In this document: piece after piece, positions 32,794 through 45,600 of the stretch | How positions within the stretch are numbered: position 1 is the stretch's first letter | How the letters are laid out: the number at the start of each line of letters is the position of its first letter | Source: Triglochin maritima | Lineage: Eukaryota; Streptophyta; Magnoliopsida; Alismatales; Juncaginaceae | Length of the DNA: 64,000 nucleotides | Assembly (NCBI GenBank): GCA_963682175.1 | Contig: OY821786.1 | Coordinates: forward strand, 32,667,501-32,731,500 | Direction of reading: 5' to 3' | Program-made: the position numbers and the translations under genes | The notes under the pieces: model-generated | The model's database searches: none | What the model saw: only the letters and a program-made list of their open reading frames with translations | Told to the model about the DNA's origin: nothing

Positions 32794-33641
32794 CCCTTAG
32801 TGATCCGTGTGCTCCAATTTTGTCCAATCGTGTCTGGACACGTGTACTCTCCAATTCTATACTTAAGTCTCTTGTAACAACTATAAATAGCCCCAAGAAC
32901 GATGTTAGAAAGGTCCTTGGCTTTAGACCTAGTTTTTAGTTGTTTTTATTTTCAGTTTTGTACTCTTCACTTTAGTAATAAAATTCTGTCTTTTATTTCT
33001 TGTTTTTACTTTTCTTTTGTAATGTCTTTAGGACCCCTTCTTCCTCCCTCTATGAGTTTCTAACTCTTTCCAAAGGGTGGAGGTGACGGATTAGGGTGAA
33101 GAGAAGATGAATGAATGTTATTATTTTAATTTCGTGTTAGTATATTTTGATTACTTGAGTTTATGTTAAATCATTTATCATGTAATGCTTTATAACTAAT
33201 ATGATTTATTATAAGTTTCTAAATTCTCTAATCTAAACCTTAAATCTAAACCTCCACCCGACGGAATTCACCTCTTTGTTCTTGTTTCAGTTTATTTTTC
33301 TTGTTTCTTGCTTTAGATAATTAAAAACCAAAAATCTCAAAACCAAATTATTTCTTCTCTCCTTCTTTTCCCCCAATCGAAATCACACTAATAACAAATC
33401 TCTCCCTCCTTGTGTTCGACCCGTATTTGCCACGTCTTCACTAACGCCGTGCACTTGCGGTATAAATTTAATTCTCATCAAGTTTTTGGCGCCGTTGCCG
33501 GGGAGGCGACGCAGATTTTGTTTTTTTTTGTTGATTTCGATTTTATCATGTTTATCTTGTGCGCGATCTAAGTAGTTGGATTTGTGTTCCAGGAGACAAC
33601 AGAGTGCGCGGAGAAATCCGGGCACATTCGGAGCTAAACGA

Positions 33642-33690
33642 GCGGCGAAATCGCCGCACCTATAGAGCAACCTGCGGCGGAATCGCCGCG
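33642..33690. promoter_or_regulatory. Pair of GCGGCG-N3-CGCCGC palindromes in the leader
   Basis: Starts at 33642 and 33674. The arms match the LTR pair while the three central bases differ. Confidence 0.75.
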
Positions 33691-33794
33691 CACCTGAAGC
33701 ATCTTGGCTTCAAACTTTTCTGGGACGCGACTCATCTCTGGGTGGACGCGGGAAGCTACTGAAATTTCGAGAGCGGGCAGTGAACCCGACTGAG

Positions 33795-33996
33795 TTTATT
33801 CAATTACAAATAAATCTAGGGTATTTCCAACAATTAATCCAATTATCAAACAAATAATTACAATTAAATTCAGGATTTTCAATGCAATTTATCCAATTAT
33901 TAGCTATTTAACTAAATACAATTAAATTGCAGAATTTATTCTACAATTAACGCAGATTAGTTTATTCAACTAAATATTTATAAAAGCAAGGTTTTC
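33795..33996. repeat. 202-bp flanking duplication, right copy
   Basis: Identical partner of 32050-32251; beyond it the interrupted outer repeat continues. Confidence 0.93.
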
Positions 33997-34490
33997 CTTG
34001 CAATTATTCCCGTCACTTATTCTTAAATCAATACTAAACAAATCCAATGTTTTAACATAAATAACCCAAACACAAAACACACCCCCCAGCCAGGGCGGTG
34101 GCGCGGTTCCCCAAGGCCGCGCACAGCTTCATCACACTATAGGTGCCGCCCGGTCGGTCGGCCTCCCTCCGACCACCTTCTCTGACGTGTCGACTACCCC
34201 CTCTAAACCCGGAACCGAACCTTATGGGTGGATGAGTTACCTTGGGAAGAAGAAGACCGGAGAATGGGCGTTTCCCCTCCGCACCAACACGCGATCGCCG
34301 GAGTTCCTCGCCACATGGGTCACCTTCGCCGGAGTTGCTGCAAGGAAAGGGAGAGGGTGAGGAGGAGATGGGTTTAGGGTTAAGGATGAGGGAGCGGAGA
34401 GGTGTGACAGATGGAAAGCTAACAGTTCAAGTGGGCAATTTGAAGCTCGATCAATGTAGTCTAAGTCACGTATGTATATACGTATCCTAA

Positions 34491-35001
34491 TCAATGGGGG
34501 TAAGTTCTTGGTTATTGTTGTATTGCTCTTTCTTTTTGTAGACTGTCAAAGTGTCAAGTAGAAACGAAAAGGTGTGAATTTCTTCTCATAGTTATGACTT
34601 AAATTTTGAAGTTGAATTAAATGGCTTTCTCCTAACCAATACAATCGTAAATCTTATTACATTTATAAGGTTCTTTAACAATTATAAGTATTCTTATTTT
34701 CCTCATAAGGTTATTATGCCATAGTAGAGTGTAGAGTTGCTTTTGAACACTGAAAATATTAAAATTCTAAAAATACTTATCAAGAAATAAGATCAACTCC
34801 ATGCGTACACTTCTTTTATAAGCATGTCTCATGTTTGATTTAAATGTGAAGCACACCAACCTGGATTATCATACACATATGCAATGCAAAATTTGATAAC
34901 ATTAAACACATCAACGCAACTTAAGAACTTATTACAAGAGTAGGCCTTTGCAACCATCCCTAAGGCATTTTATTCGTATTATGTACTTTATCCTACACTC
35001 A
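34491..35001. other. AT-rich DNA downstream of the glycine-rich gene
   Basis: No gene seen. It probably contains the 3' flank of the minus-strand glycine-rich gene. Confidence 0.4.
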
Positions 35002-37363
35002 TCAACGTCCTCCACCCGATCCGGAACCAACATCGGAACCGGAACTGTTAGATCCTAACCCTTACTTTGGACTAATCTTAATTATTTTAGGTGTGATTAG
35101 TGGATGTTTAGGGAGATTTGGGTTGGACGGCTGAGATGGGTGGAGAAGGTTGGGTGGATGGTGATGATGGGGTGGAGATGACTTTTTAGGTTGGTCTCTT
35201 TCTCTCACTCTCTCTCACGCGTCTCTCTCCCTCTCAGTGCTGAGCTCCGGCGAAGGTGGTGGTGATCTCCGGTGAGAAGAGGTGTTCGACGGGTGTTGGT
35301 CCTGTTACGAGGTGAGTCGGTTCTCAAGCTAAACCCATCTCTCTTGCTTTTGTTCGCTCTCTCAATCTGTCTCCCTCTCAGTGGTTGGTGTGGTGATCGA
35401 CGAGGGCGAAGGGGTTGTTGTGGATCGACGAGGGGGTGCGATCGTTGATCGAGCGAGAATATCGTCGGAAATCGGGTTTTGGAGAGAAGTGCTCGTGGCA
35501 GCGTCGTCGAGGTTCTTCGAAGGTTTCTTCAAACCTTCACGGTATGTCAAACTTGTTGTAGCTCACTTATGTTGTGTGAGTAGTTGGGAAGTCGACGGTA
35601 GGCCGAAAGGCTCGTCGTAGGTAAGCGTGCAGCAAATTTGTCTGCTGGATCGATCGACCGGTTGGTGCAACGGTCGACCGTTCCTAGTGAGATTTTGGGT
35701 TTCTGCCTTGCGTCGGTCGAGCGATGCCTCTGGGCTGTCGACCGGTGGTGCGTTAGAGGCACGCCCTGGTTGTTTCCGGTCGGACGGGGGCCCTTTCCCG
35801 TTCAATCGTGTGCATTGTTGTAGGTCGGTTGTAGGCGTTGACCATCTAAACGGTCGACCACTCGTTGACTCATTCGACCGATGACTTAAGTTAACTTATT
35901 GTTGGTTCGACCGATGGTGGTTTGGTCGACCGGTGTTGTTTGGATTCATTGGAGGTTTTACTGGTGGTTTACGATCGACCGAGTGTTCTTGGTTGTTCAA
36001 CCGGTTGATCATGTTGAGCGTTGGGAAATCTCATTGGAGATTTCTGGTCGAACGAGCCCCCTTTGTCGTTCGACCGATTGATTGTCGTGTTCGTTGAACC
36101 TGGGAGGTGACCTTCTAAACGGTCGACCGGTCCTTGACTTTGATTCAACCGAACATGGTGTTGTTGGTAGGAGGTGTTCGACCGATGGAGAGTCGGTTGA
36201 GACACTTGCCTAGTTTTGGTGAGGGTCAGTCGACCGGGATTCTTGTTTCGATCGATCGTTATTGTTCAGTTTTGCACATGTGAGGTGCGTTTGGTGTGGT
36301 CGTCCTTGTGAGACGAGTTGTGGTGTCGATGTTCTTCCGACAGGTATGCTTGTGAGCACGGGTGTTGCAGTGGTTGGGTGAAAGAGCCCTAGAGCCCCGT
36401 AACTGTTGTCAGAGTTGCGGTTGGGTGAAAAAGCCCTGGAGCCAAGCTAATATGTGCGGGGTTGGGTGAAAGAGCCCTGGAGTTCCGTAGTGTGTTCGGG
36501 TTGGGTTAAAGAGCCGTGGAGCTTAAGTAAGGACTGAGTGATTAAGGTTGGGTGAAAAAGCCCTAGAGCTTAGCCTTGTATTTATGCTTTTCTTTGTGGT
36601 TAGAATTGCATGCTAGAGTATTTTAGTTTTATGCGTTGTTGAGTTTGACATACGGGGTTTCCTTCTGGAAACTTAGGCATTGTTGTATGTTTACCTTTCA
36701 GGCCGTGATCGGCGTTAGGGGGTGGGGACCGAGGAGAGGAGCACCGCTACCAGATCCTGTTTTCGCTCATTTTGAGGTTGGAGTGATTACTTGTATTTTT
36801 GTATAGCGTTTTGATGTAATCACACTCTTGAAATACTTGGATATATATTATGTATATATGTTGGTGCACCAGTTTCTTTGTATCTCAGTAATATCCTCTG
36901 GTTGATTGTATGTTTTAAAAGTTTAAAAATTTTCCACTGTTAGAGGATGTTACAGGAACCATATCCATATCCACTGTTACTACCTCCGCCTCCACCTCCA
37001 CCACCAGAGGAACCACCACCAGAGCTAGAGCCAAATCCATAACTGTCATTGCTACCTCCACCTCCACCACCTCCTCCAGACCCCCCTTTCCTAGATCCAT
37101 AAGCCAGAACCACTACCTGATCCATAACCATATCCATCGTTGCTACCGCCTCCGCCGCCTCCACCACCACCACCTCCTTTATTGCTTCCACTTCCACTTC
37201 CTCCTCCCGATCCACTACGTAATCCATAGCCATACCCACCGTTACTTCCACCACCACCACCTCCTCCACCCCCACTCTGGGTGAGCATCCTAACCACCGA
37301 AGTCATGCCTAAGCAAAGCATGACGGCAAGGGCAACACCCAAAACCTTAGTACTCGAGGCCAT
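35002..37363 (-). pseudogene. Glycine-rich secreted (cell-wall-type) protein, broken by a solo LTR
   Basis: ATG at 37363, with TATAAATA at about 37440-37433 on minus. The frame starts with a signal peptide (about 24 residues: MASSTKVLGVALAVMLCLG) and continues as long Gly runs alternating with SN-GYGYGSGSG blocks, like glycine-rich cell-wall proteins. A frameshift near 37105 ends the first frame; the next frame carries two more repeat blocks to 36960. There a solo LTR interrupts it. Across the LTR the frame resumes in phase at 35045 and ends with TGA at 35002-35004. A 5' fragment is duplicated at 51659-51864. As it stands, no full product can be made. Confidence 0.82.
35046..36954 (+). mobile_element. 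Solo LTR of the Tekay/Del-like gypsy family
   Basis: 1909 bp, TGTTAG...GTTACA, with target duplication GGAAC at 35041-35045 and 36955-36959. No internal region remains, as expected after LTR-LTR recombination. Same family as the LTR at 19045-23991. It contains the palindromes (for example 35651/35671) and five units of the GGTTGGGTGAAA repeat (36372-36575). Confidence 0.92.
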
Positions 37364-37648
37364 TGCTAAAGATCAATATAGAAGTAGATATGGCTCAGCT
37401 TGCGATGGTTTGTGAATTGAGGGTATAGGTTCTATTTATAGGATTTCTTTGCAAGTGCAACCAAGGCATAGTTAGAAACAACTGGCTTCTTAAGTATCAA
37501 ATTTTCAAAATATCCAATTATTAATGTAGTTGTTATTGCGTAAACTCTAAACCCTTGGTTGTTTCTTGTTCAAAGATCTGACCCTCCTTTAGTGCTTATA
37601 CATACCACAACTTATGACTATTTGTTTTTTATTTTCTTTAGGGAGGTG

Positions 37649-38725
37649 TGTTAGGATCTTTGACCCTCTAATTACTGGATAATTGCATAATTTAAAAATA
37701 CTAATTGAAGGATTAAGGGAAGAGACAATGCAAACCACAAAATCGTCGACACCAGAGTTTAGAGAGGTTCGACACCCACACCCGTGCCTTCTCCTCCTCG
37801 CAAGCCTCGCTCGATTCCCCGAGCCTCGTTTACGATTCCACTAACTGATCTCCTTTCCGGGCCGAGATCAACATCGTTTACAACACCGAGCCTCGCGAAC
37901 AATCCTCCCCTTGCTCGTGTCTCCTCTCACAACCCGAGAAGGAGCTTCCTCGAAGCTTTACAACTCTTTGGTGATTCTTGAATATGAAGATGGAATCATA
38001 ATCTAACTAACACTCTATACTTGAGCACACTTGGATATTGATATGGAATTGGATATGCAAGTGGTGAAGTTTTGACTTGAGTGTTGAGGAATGAGAGCTT
38101 GAAGATGAAGAGGATTTGACTTTGAGTATGGGATAGATAGGAAGTGTTCAAGAGTCTCAAAACCAACAAATGGGGTCCTATTTATAAGTATTCAAGCTCT
38201 ACTAGCCGTTTGGGAGTTGGTGGGAAAATGGACCAATGAGAAGCAAGATGTGACTTAAGCTCGGGCAGATATCTATGTCAATTCGGTCGACCGTTAACAG
38301 AACGGTGGTCCGAAGGATTGGTCTGAAATAAGAATACGGTTGACCGACTAGGGTTCAGATCACCGTTCACCCACTTCTAGTAGCTATTATGAATTTAGCC
38401 CTAATTAAGTTTGGTTAACCGAATTCCATTCGGTTCACCGTTCCAAGGTGGACAGTAGGATTGGTTGGGCTCTGATCTACTCAAGTTCAGTTGACCGTAT
38501 ATACTTCGGTAGACCGAAGTTAGCACGGTTTTTGTACTGAAAGTTAAGGCTCAAATAGTCGTTGGGTACAACGGTCAAGTGTCACATGTAAATAGCCGTT
38601 GGGTGCTTATAGCCAAGAAGAACTCGGTTGACCGATAAGCATTCAGTCATCCAAAAAAGGTCAAGTCAATTGGGCTCTAAGTACTAGATACAAATGCGAC
38701 CGTTGGAGCAAAGTTCAAACTTGTC
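37649..38725 (-). repeat. Truncated LTR of the gag-only copia-like family
   Basis: Starts TGTTAGGATC and follows the inner-family LTR to about 38725, then stops. TATA on minus at 38186-38179. Palindrome pairs at 38284/38303, 38337/38356, 38412/38431, 38488/38507 and 38625/38644, all 19 bp apart although several members have decayed. Confidence 0.8.
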
Positions 38726-38979
38726 CAGACTTCTGTCAAGATTGTCTAGAGAGAGAAAGAAAGATTCAAGAGAGAGAGAGAGAGTGAAAGAGTGGAGGGA
38801 GAGAGATTCAGGAGAGACATTGTTCGAGGGGGTTTTTGTTTTTACAATTAAGGACAATTGGATTTTAAGAGGTTTAATTTGCAAATTGTCTAACACCGTT
38901 AGACGTTAACGGTGACGGAGTGAGGTCAACTAACGGTAGAGGTGCATATGCGTAAATATGGTCAACTTGTAGGTGCATA
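38726..38979. repeat. Terminal part of a GTGCATATG-type element, left of the CACTA
   Basis: Contains a GA-rich stretch, CAAATTGTCTAAC, and then GTGCATA, where the CACTA inserted. Continues at 48292-48371. Confidence 0.5.
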
Positions 38980-38998
38980 CACTACTAGAGAAAAGGGA

Positions 38999-39405
38999 AT
39001 ATACGTCGGATGTACGGAGCTATAAACGTCGGATATAAGCACACCCCGAACCGACGTCTATGTGCGCGTCGTCTATACATAGACGTCGGCTATAGTATAG
39101 CCGACATCTATAGTATAGCCGACGTCTATACCTAACGAATATACATAGACGCCGACGTATATTCGTTAACGTATAGACGTCGGTCTATACTATGGCCGAC
39201 GTGTATACTTTAGGTATAGACGTCGGTTAACAAACATACGACGTCTATACTTTAGGTATAGATGTCGGGTACCTAACATACGACGTCTATACTTTAGATA
39301 TAGACGTCGGATTCATACTAAAGCCGATGTCTATTCCTTTCTTCAGAGGAATAGACGTCGGCCAATAAGAACAGTCGCCGTCTATTCCTAAACCTGGACA
39401 AAAAA
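38999..39405. repeat. Subterminal repeat array, left end of the CACTA
   Basis: About 18-20 copies of ATAGACGTCGG or its inverse, often as close inverted pairs around a TATA-like spacer. In En/Spm such repeats are bound by the TNPA protein. Confidence 0.85.
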
Positions 39406-39733
39406 TAAATAAATAGCATCCGAGGAAATTGTTTTTAGTCATCGTATTCGTGTACATACAACTACACCAAATTCGTTCACCTATAAATTTGTTCACAATT
39501 TCATCCACATATACATACAAGCACAAACTAACAAGCATACATGCACAAACACAAACACAAACATACAACCATACATGCACAAACATACAAAGCATACACA
39601 ATTGACATTCAACACACTTGCAATTAATTCATTCTAAAATTAAGGCGATTATATTAATTCATAAAGTTTACGTTTGTAATACAAGTGCACTTGTTAACTA
39701 AATTACAAAAAATACTATTGGCAGGAGAACCTC

Positions 39734-42613
39734 TTAGTTCGTCAGCATGTTTCTGATTAAATAGCGAGCCCATCGGTCGCGAGTTTCATCGAGCTCCTGT
39801 TGCGAGAAGGGATCACTACTTTTTGGGAAAACCTATCAAAAAATACAAGTGTGTTGAATATTAATAACTAAATATTGAAACTACACAACTATACAATTGA
39901 ATAACGATCTACATTACCTCGGATAGGCATACGTCTTGAGTTGCCAATTCGAGGATTTCCTCCATGTATCTCATCACGTAGTAACCGCATTCCGTATTTC
40001 CAACCTGCTTCCGGTACAACAAACATAGGAATTCGCTAAATATTTGTTCCTAACTTAATTAACAAAAATGGGATAGAACGTACTCTCATTCCATGTCATG
40101 TTATTCCTGATTTTGTGGTTGTTCTCCTACCACCTAAAGCTCTGTAAACCTTAATTGCCCTGAGTAGCACAAGTTAAAATATCAATCAATAATACTAATA
40201 AAATCCACGAATTACTTTATTCACGACTAAACGAACTTACATATTTAGAAGTTTCTTTATTGAGTCCCTTGGTTTATTCGACCCCAACGGATCAAACCAA
40301 TATGCCGAATTAGTCGTGGGGCATACAACGACAAGCATCCAATGAGCCCTGTGTTATATATATAATTAGAAGTTTATTACAAAATAAAATTTCACTTTGA
40401 ATTACAAAGTTTACCTCTCATTATAAGGGAGCAGATAATATTTTTTGTCTTCTTCTTTAAAGAATGTCCCAAGTTGACCCGATTTATCGTCATTCCCGTA
40501 TATATATATGTAGATGGACTGATAAATCCAAATACTTGATCCTCGGGAAAGATTGACCTTCTGGCGTCGTAAAGATGTCTACAAGTATAAAAATTATAAT
40601 TTATTACAGTTTTGATAAAATTATTCAATACTTTTCATTGTATACAAAAAAACACTTACTTCACTTGCACGTCGATAATCATGATACACAACGAATCCAT
40701 CGCCATGAACTGCATGATATCCTCTTTGGTGACGTACAAAGCGGGAGGCAACCCTTTATCCCCCTCCAAATCCCAGGTACTTAAGGATTGTGCTTCCCTA
40801 CCTAGCATACATTGATACAACATTTTGCACCTACTTGGAAGCGAATTAATGTTGATCGGAGATTGGTTGTTTGACCCTTTGCTCCGGGGGCTTGACACCT
40901 TACAGATATGTATACAACCGTTAAAATACAATTGTTAACAAATTTGAAGTTTAAAGTCTTTCAAAGTTAAACTATACCTCATGTTTGTCGTTTAGCTCTA
41001 CTAAATAACTAGGCCACCGCACGAACCCACCGATAGCATCGCCGAGAGTAACAATCTCTTCTTCCGGAAATGGCACAAAAGCACCAGGATCTAAGCAACT
41101 CTCAACTGCAACCTTCAATTCTCCCTCTCCTACCTCTGTGAAGTGGTGTCTGGAGATGTTATAAACTTTCCCGTGTTCCACCAATCTTCGATCAGGGTCT
41201 TCGACAAATAAAGCACATCTAGATCCATCCACGAACTTTCCAAACGAGGGACCGTCGACGAGGGCCAATTCTCGAGAATGCACGAAATCATCTTGTCGAT
41301 CAGGGTGGAACACTGGCGGAACTGGAGTAGTCTTACGACGGGTAGGAGAAGTAGGCAAACGATCCAATCTCTCCAAAACCAGTTGCAACATATTCTTCAA
41401 ATCTGCGATCTCTTGCTGGCATTTGGTATGACCAGTCGACGAAGTAGACCGTTGAGTCTTCCCATAATATTGTCGAAGTCCAACTCTACTCCCTACCCCT
41501 CGCACACGACCGGGGTGTTCATCGTTTCCCAAGGCCTCGCGTAGAATATCATTCTGACCATCGGAAGCAAATTCGCCTTGAGATTCTCTCAACTTCAGAG
41601 AGTCCTAAGTTTAAAACAATATTTACTAACATTTGAAAAATATAAAATTAATGATTCTGAATTAATAACATATATATAAGTGATGCAACTTACTATCTTC
41701 GAGCCGATCGCTTGCGACTCATCTGTGACGTACTCCCCTCTGGAGTTTACTCTCGCTCTCTTCCAAGAATCACAACGAGCTACGTGAAAAGGAGGAGATA
41801 GGTTACTTGCTTGCTCCTCACTCATACCGGAGTCAATTGCCTCCTGTTTCTTCTGAGCAATTTTTTCAGCCATCATTTGTGCTTCTAACTTTGGGTACCC
41901 CGCTCGAGACATACGATGAGTATACTTGTTAGAAGATCTAATCTTTTGGTTTTTTGCTCGAATGACCTCAAATCAAGTTTATTAGATTGTCACTAAAATC
42001 AATAACTAACAAGTTTGTTTTGAAACTCAGTTACTATATTATAAATTAAACTCAGTTACCTCAAACTCCGGGCTATCTCTGGATTTTCTGAATAGCTCTC
42101 ATTGATTCAGAGTGATAAAGTTATAGACATCGCATGGATTTCTATCCTGGTAGTCTCCGAATATGTACTTGTTCGTTAAATTTGTTTTGAAATCCCTCCA
42201 ACGAACTGACATGTATGTCATCCACTTTTTCTTCAACTTGTCAGTTGATTGGAACTCAAAAGATTCCTACAACACGTTAACTTTATATATATCAAAAGTT
42301 CGACTAAAACTATAGAAATCTATAATGGAACCATTACCTTCACATTATCCCATATTGTGTCCTTCAACTTCTCATCTACATCAGCCCAACTGGATAAACA
42401 AATGTCAACTTTGGCCCTCGCTAAGCTACCCAGAAAACTTTTCCAATTATCAGACAGCATGCCTAACGGCTCAAGACGGTCATCAAACTTGATCGGAACT
42501 CTACCGTCTCTATTTCTTCTGCCCACGAATTCTTTCATGAGACAAGGACCTCGTGTACTGTACGTCTTCGAGCCTTCAGACTCGGAGGAAGTGGGTTTCT
42601 TTTTCAGAGCCAT
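39734..42613 (-). CDS. Second CACTA gene: En/Spm-family domain plus Ulp1-like protease
   Basis: A multi-exon minus-strand gene. The first exon starts at ATG 42613 (MALKKKPTSSESEGSKTYST). Exons near 42266-42060 and 41945-41690 carry the plant transposase Ptta/En/Spm-family region (VRWRDFKTNLTNKY; HRMSRAGYPKLEAQMM). The exon at about 41604-40979 has a coiled coil and a domain ending LGDAIGGFVRWPSYLV, with GAG|GTATAG as a plausible donor. The last exons encode a C48-type cysteine protease with the catalytic His (AHWMLVVV, near 40345), Asp (YWFDPLG) and Cys (NTECGYYVMRYM, near 39990), ending at TAA 39734-39736. One in-frame TGA (near 42092) suggests decay. Exon borders are approximate. The protease may process SUMO-like conjugates. 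Confidence 0.7.
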
Positions 42614-42679
42614 TATACTATAAAAGATAAATTCAAGTAATTAAATAAGGTAAAGACATTAAATGTCTATTACAATGTG

Positions 42680-45600
42680 TTACAACAGAAAATTTGCACC
42701 TTTACTGTTTTTTTTCCTTAATGGATTTTCAATCCATATACCTTCACCATGGTCATCTCTAAACATACAAGTCTCAACATTTATTTCTTCATCTACTGAG
42801 TTCAACTCAGGTGCTTGCTTAGAGAAAGGTGGTGTCTCTTCATACTCGATCAGGCTATCATCTGATACAATTTTTTTCTTCCCTTCCAAAATTACTGCCC
42901 ATTTCTTATCACATGGATCAGCCACATAGAAGACTTGTTTCGCTTGGGAAGCTAGAATAAAAGGTTCTCCTTTATACCCTTTTTTGAAAAATCAATTAAA
43001 GTGAAGCCATAGTCATCCACTCGAACTCCATTTTTATTATCAGCCCACTTGCATCTAAATATAGGTACTTTGAATTTAACAAAGTCTAGCTCCCATATAT
43101 CTTCAATTACACCGTAATAGGACATGTCGGCATATACAGGATTCTTGTCTTTAGAACTAGACACATGAAAAGACTCTGCTATTAAGGTGACGCCACTGTT
43201 CTGAACAGCACTTTTCGCATCTTCACAAACTGTGTAGAAAGAATATCCATTGATATCATAACCACTGTAACTTATAACAACAGAATGCGGACCGTAAGCC
43301 AACCACTGTATTGTCTCAGAAACATCACGCTTGTATGCTAGATTTTTGAACCAAGAGATGAAATTCTTATTGTGACTATTAATTACTTGTTGATCACTCC
43401 ACAAATGATTTCTTTCCTTTAGAAACTTCATGTGTTCATTTAGGTATGGTTGAACTTCATTCGAATTGCACAACACATAAAAATATGATGTCATTAAGTT
43501 ATCGCCATTTGGATTTAACATTTTCATCCCACGTGTCCCTTTACCATCGTCACGTTTATCATGACGATTCTTCGGAAGTCCAATAGTTTTGGTGTTTGCT
43601 AGGTATCCAGTGCAAAACTCGATAACCTCCTCAGCTATGTATCCTTCAACAATACTAGCATTTGGTCTTTGACGATTTTTGCAATAACCTTTCAACACTT
43701 TCATATAACGCTCGAAAGGATACATCCACCTTAAAAAAACTGGTCCGCACAATTTAACTTCTCTAACCAAATGAATAACAAGATGAATCATAATGTCGAA
43801 AAAAGCAGGGGGGAAAAACATCTCCAACTGACAAAATATGACCACAATTTCATTCTGTAACTTGTCTAACTGCACAGGATCGACCACTTTACTGCAAATC
43901 TTATTGAAAAAGGAACACAACTTTATTATTGCTTGTCTAACATCTTTCGGTAATATAGATCTCAGTGCTACAGGTAACAACTGCTGCATTAAAGTGTGAC
44001 AATCGTGAGACTTCATCCCCACAAGTTTCAAATCCTTCATAACAACAAGACTACTGATATTTGAAGAATAACCTTGTGGAACCCTTACATCGTGCAAACA
44101 CTGACAGAGAATTCTTTTCTCCTTTCTAGACAATGTATAACTAGCTGGAGGTAAGTAATTCCGATCTCCTTTCTTCTCTGGTGCCAACATTGCTCGTATA
44201 CCAATATCAACAAGATCAAGTCTTGCATTATATCCATCTTTGGTTTTACCAGGTATGTTCAACAGAGTGCCAACAAGACTATCACAAACATTTTTCTCTA
44301 CGTGCATCACATCAATACAATGTCTAACTTCTAAAGTTTTCCAGTAAGGGAGATCAAAAAATATGGATCTTTTTTTTCCAACTACTTTTGTCGTATGCTC
44401 GTTTGTACGGTTTTCCAAATTCACATTCAATGTTCCTTACACATTCATACACCTTTTCGATGCTGATTTCAACTGGCGGATTCTGAAACTCTTGTTTTCC
44501 GTTAAATGCCTTCTTCAACCTACGATAAGGATGAGAGTTCGGCAAAAATCTCCGATGACCGAGATAGACAGTCTTAGAACCATTAACTAGTTGCAAAGAA
44601 CATGTATTTTCCTCGCAAATTGGACAAGCTTTATGACATTTGACTGAATATCCAGACAGATTACCATAAGCTGGAAAGTCATTAATCGTGCAAAATATAA
44701 TTGCCCGCATTACGAACGACTCCTGACGATAAGAATCAAAAACTGACTCTCCGTCATCCCACAATCTCTTTAGGTCATCAATTAAAGGTCTTAAATACAC
44801 ATCGATGTCGTTTCCAGGTTGTTTCAGACCAGAAATCATTAAGGACAACATGATATATTTGCGTTTCATGCATAACCACGGGGGTAGATTGTAAATTACA
44901 AGCAGAACGGGCCAAGAACTGTGAATGCTACTCAAACTACCGAAAGGATTCATTCCGTCAGTACATAGCCCAAGTCGTACATTCCTGGATTCTTCACCAA
45001 ACACAGGAAAGTCGACATTTATTTTTTTCCACTGAGGTGAATCTGCAGGGTGACGTAGCAACTGATCATTTGGTTTCTCACGATCAGCATGTCATGTCAT
45101 GTTCTTGGAATCCTCTTTACCCGCAAACAAACGTTTAAGCCTTGGTATTATCGGAAGATACCACAAAATCTTAGCAGGAGGTCCTTTGATTTTCATCTCA
45201 TCAGCCTCTTCATTGTGGTTTGGTCCACTACGTTTCATTTTGTATCTTGAAACATTACACCTGGGACAGGAATGTAAGTTTTCAAACTCACCCCTATACA
45301 ATATACAATCGTTCGGGCATGCGTGTATCTTCCTATATTCCATTCCCATAGGGCACAACACTTTCTTTGCATCATAAGTTCTATCTGGCAACTCATTATC
45401 ATCTGGAAGCATCTCTTTCACTAACTTCAACATTGATGTGAAACTCACATCGGACCAACCATTTCCAGCTTTTAAATTGTACAACTTCAACACCGCTGAC
45501 AATCTAGTGAATTTGGTACAATTCTTATACAACGACTTCTCATTGTCACTCAACAAATTACCAAGTAAATCGGGGTTGGACGAAAACTTTTCAGCCATAT

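Larger units (their letters stand above)
32252..33794 (+). mobile_element. Truncated LTR retrotransposon: one LTR, primer site and leader
   Basis: The LTR runs from TGATG at 32252 to CATCA near 33479, followed by a perfect tRNA-Asp primer-binding site (33486-33503) and about 290 bp of leader. The element then stops and a 202-bp copy of its own left flank follows. No coding region or second LTR. The LTR has a TATA box (tataaata near 32882) and a 3' end homologous to the Athila-like LTR (CCGTATTTGCCAC...TGCACTTGCGGT). Confidence 0.8.
30725..34490 (-). repeat. LTR-like repeat on minus strand, with a nested insertion
   Basis: The low end (ATAATGCCCATAATCAGCAC) resembles the terminal part of plant gypsy LTRs. 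The high end (34100-34490) is GC-rich with CCGGCG segments like a gypsy R/U5 leader. Irregular tandem segments around CAACGCTC and GTCACAACG recur at 31310-31580. No coding frames. The exact ends and target duplication could not be fixed; it is probably a solo LTR. Confidence 0.4.

Noticed and set aside
36940..37275. A Val/Glu-rich protein on minus overlapping the glycine-rich gene
   Set aside because: The Val/Glu part is the glycine-rich repeat read in a wrong frame; only the Gly/Ser/Tyr reading continues across the LTR and has a signal peptide.
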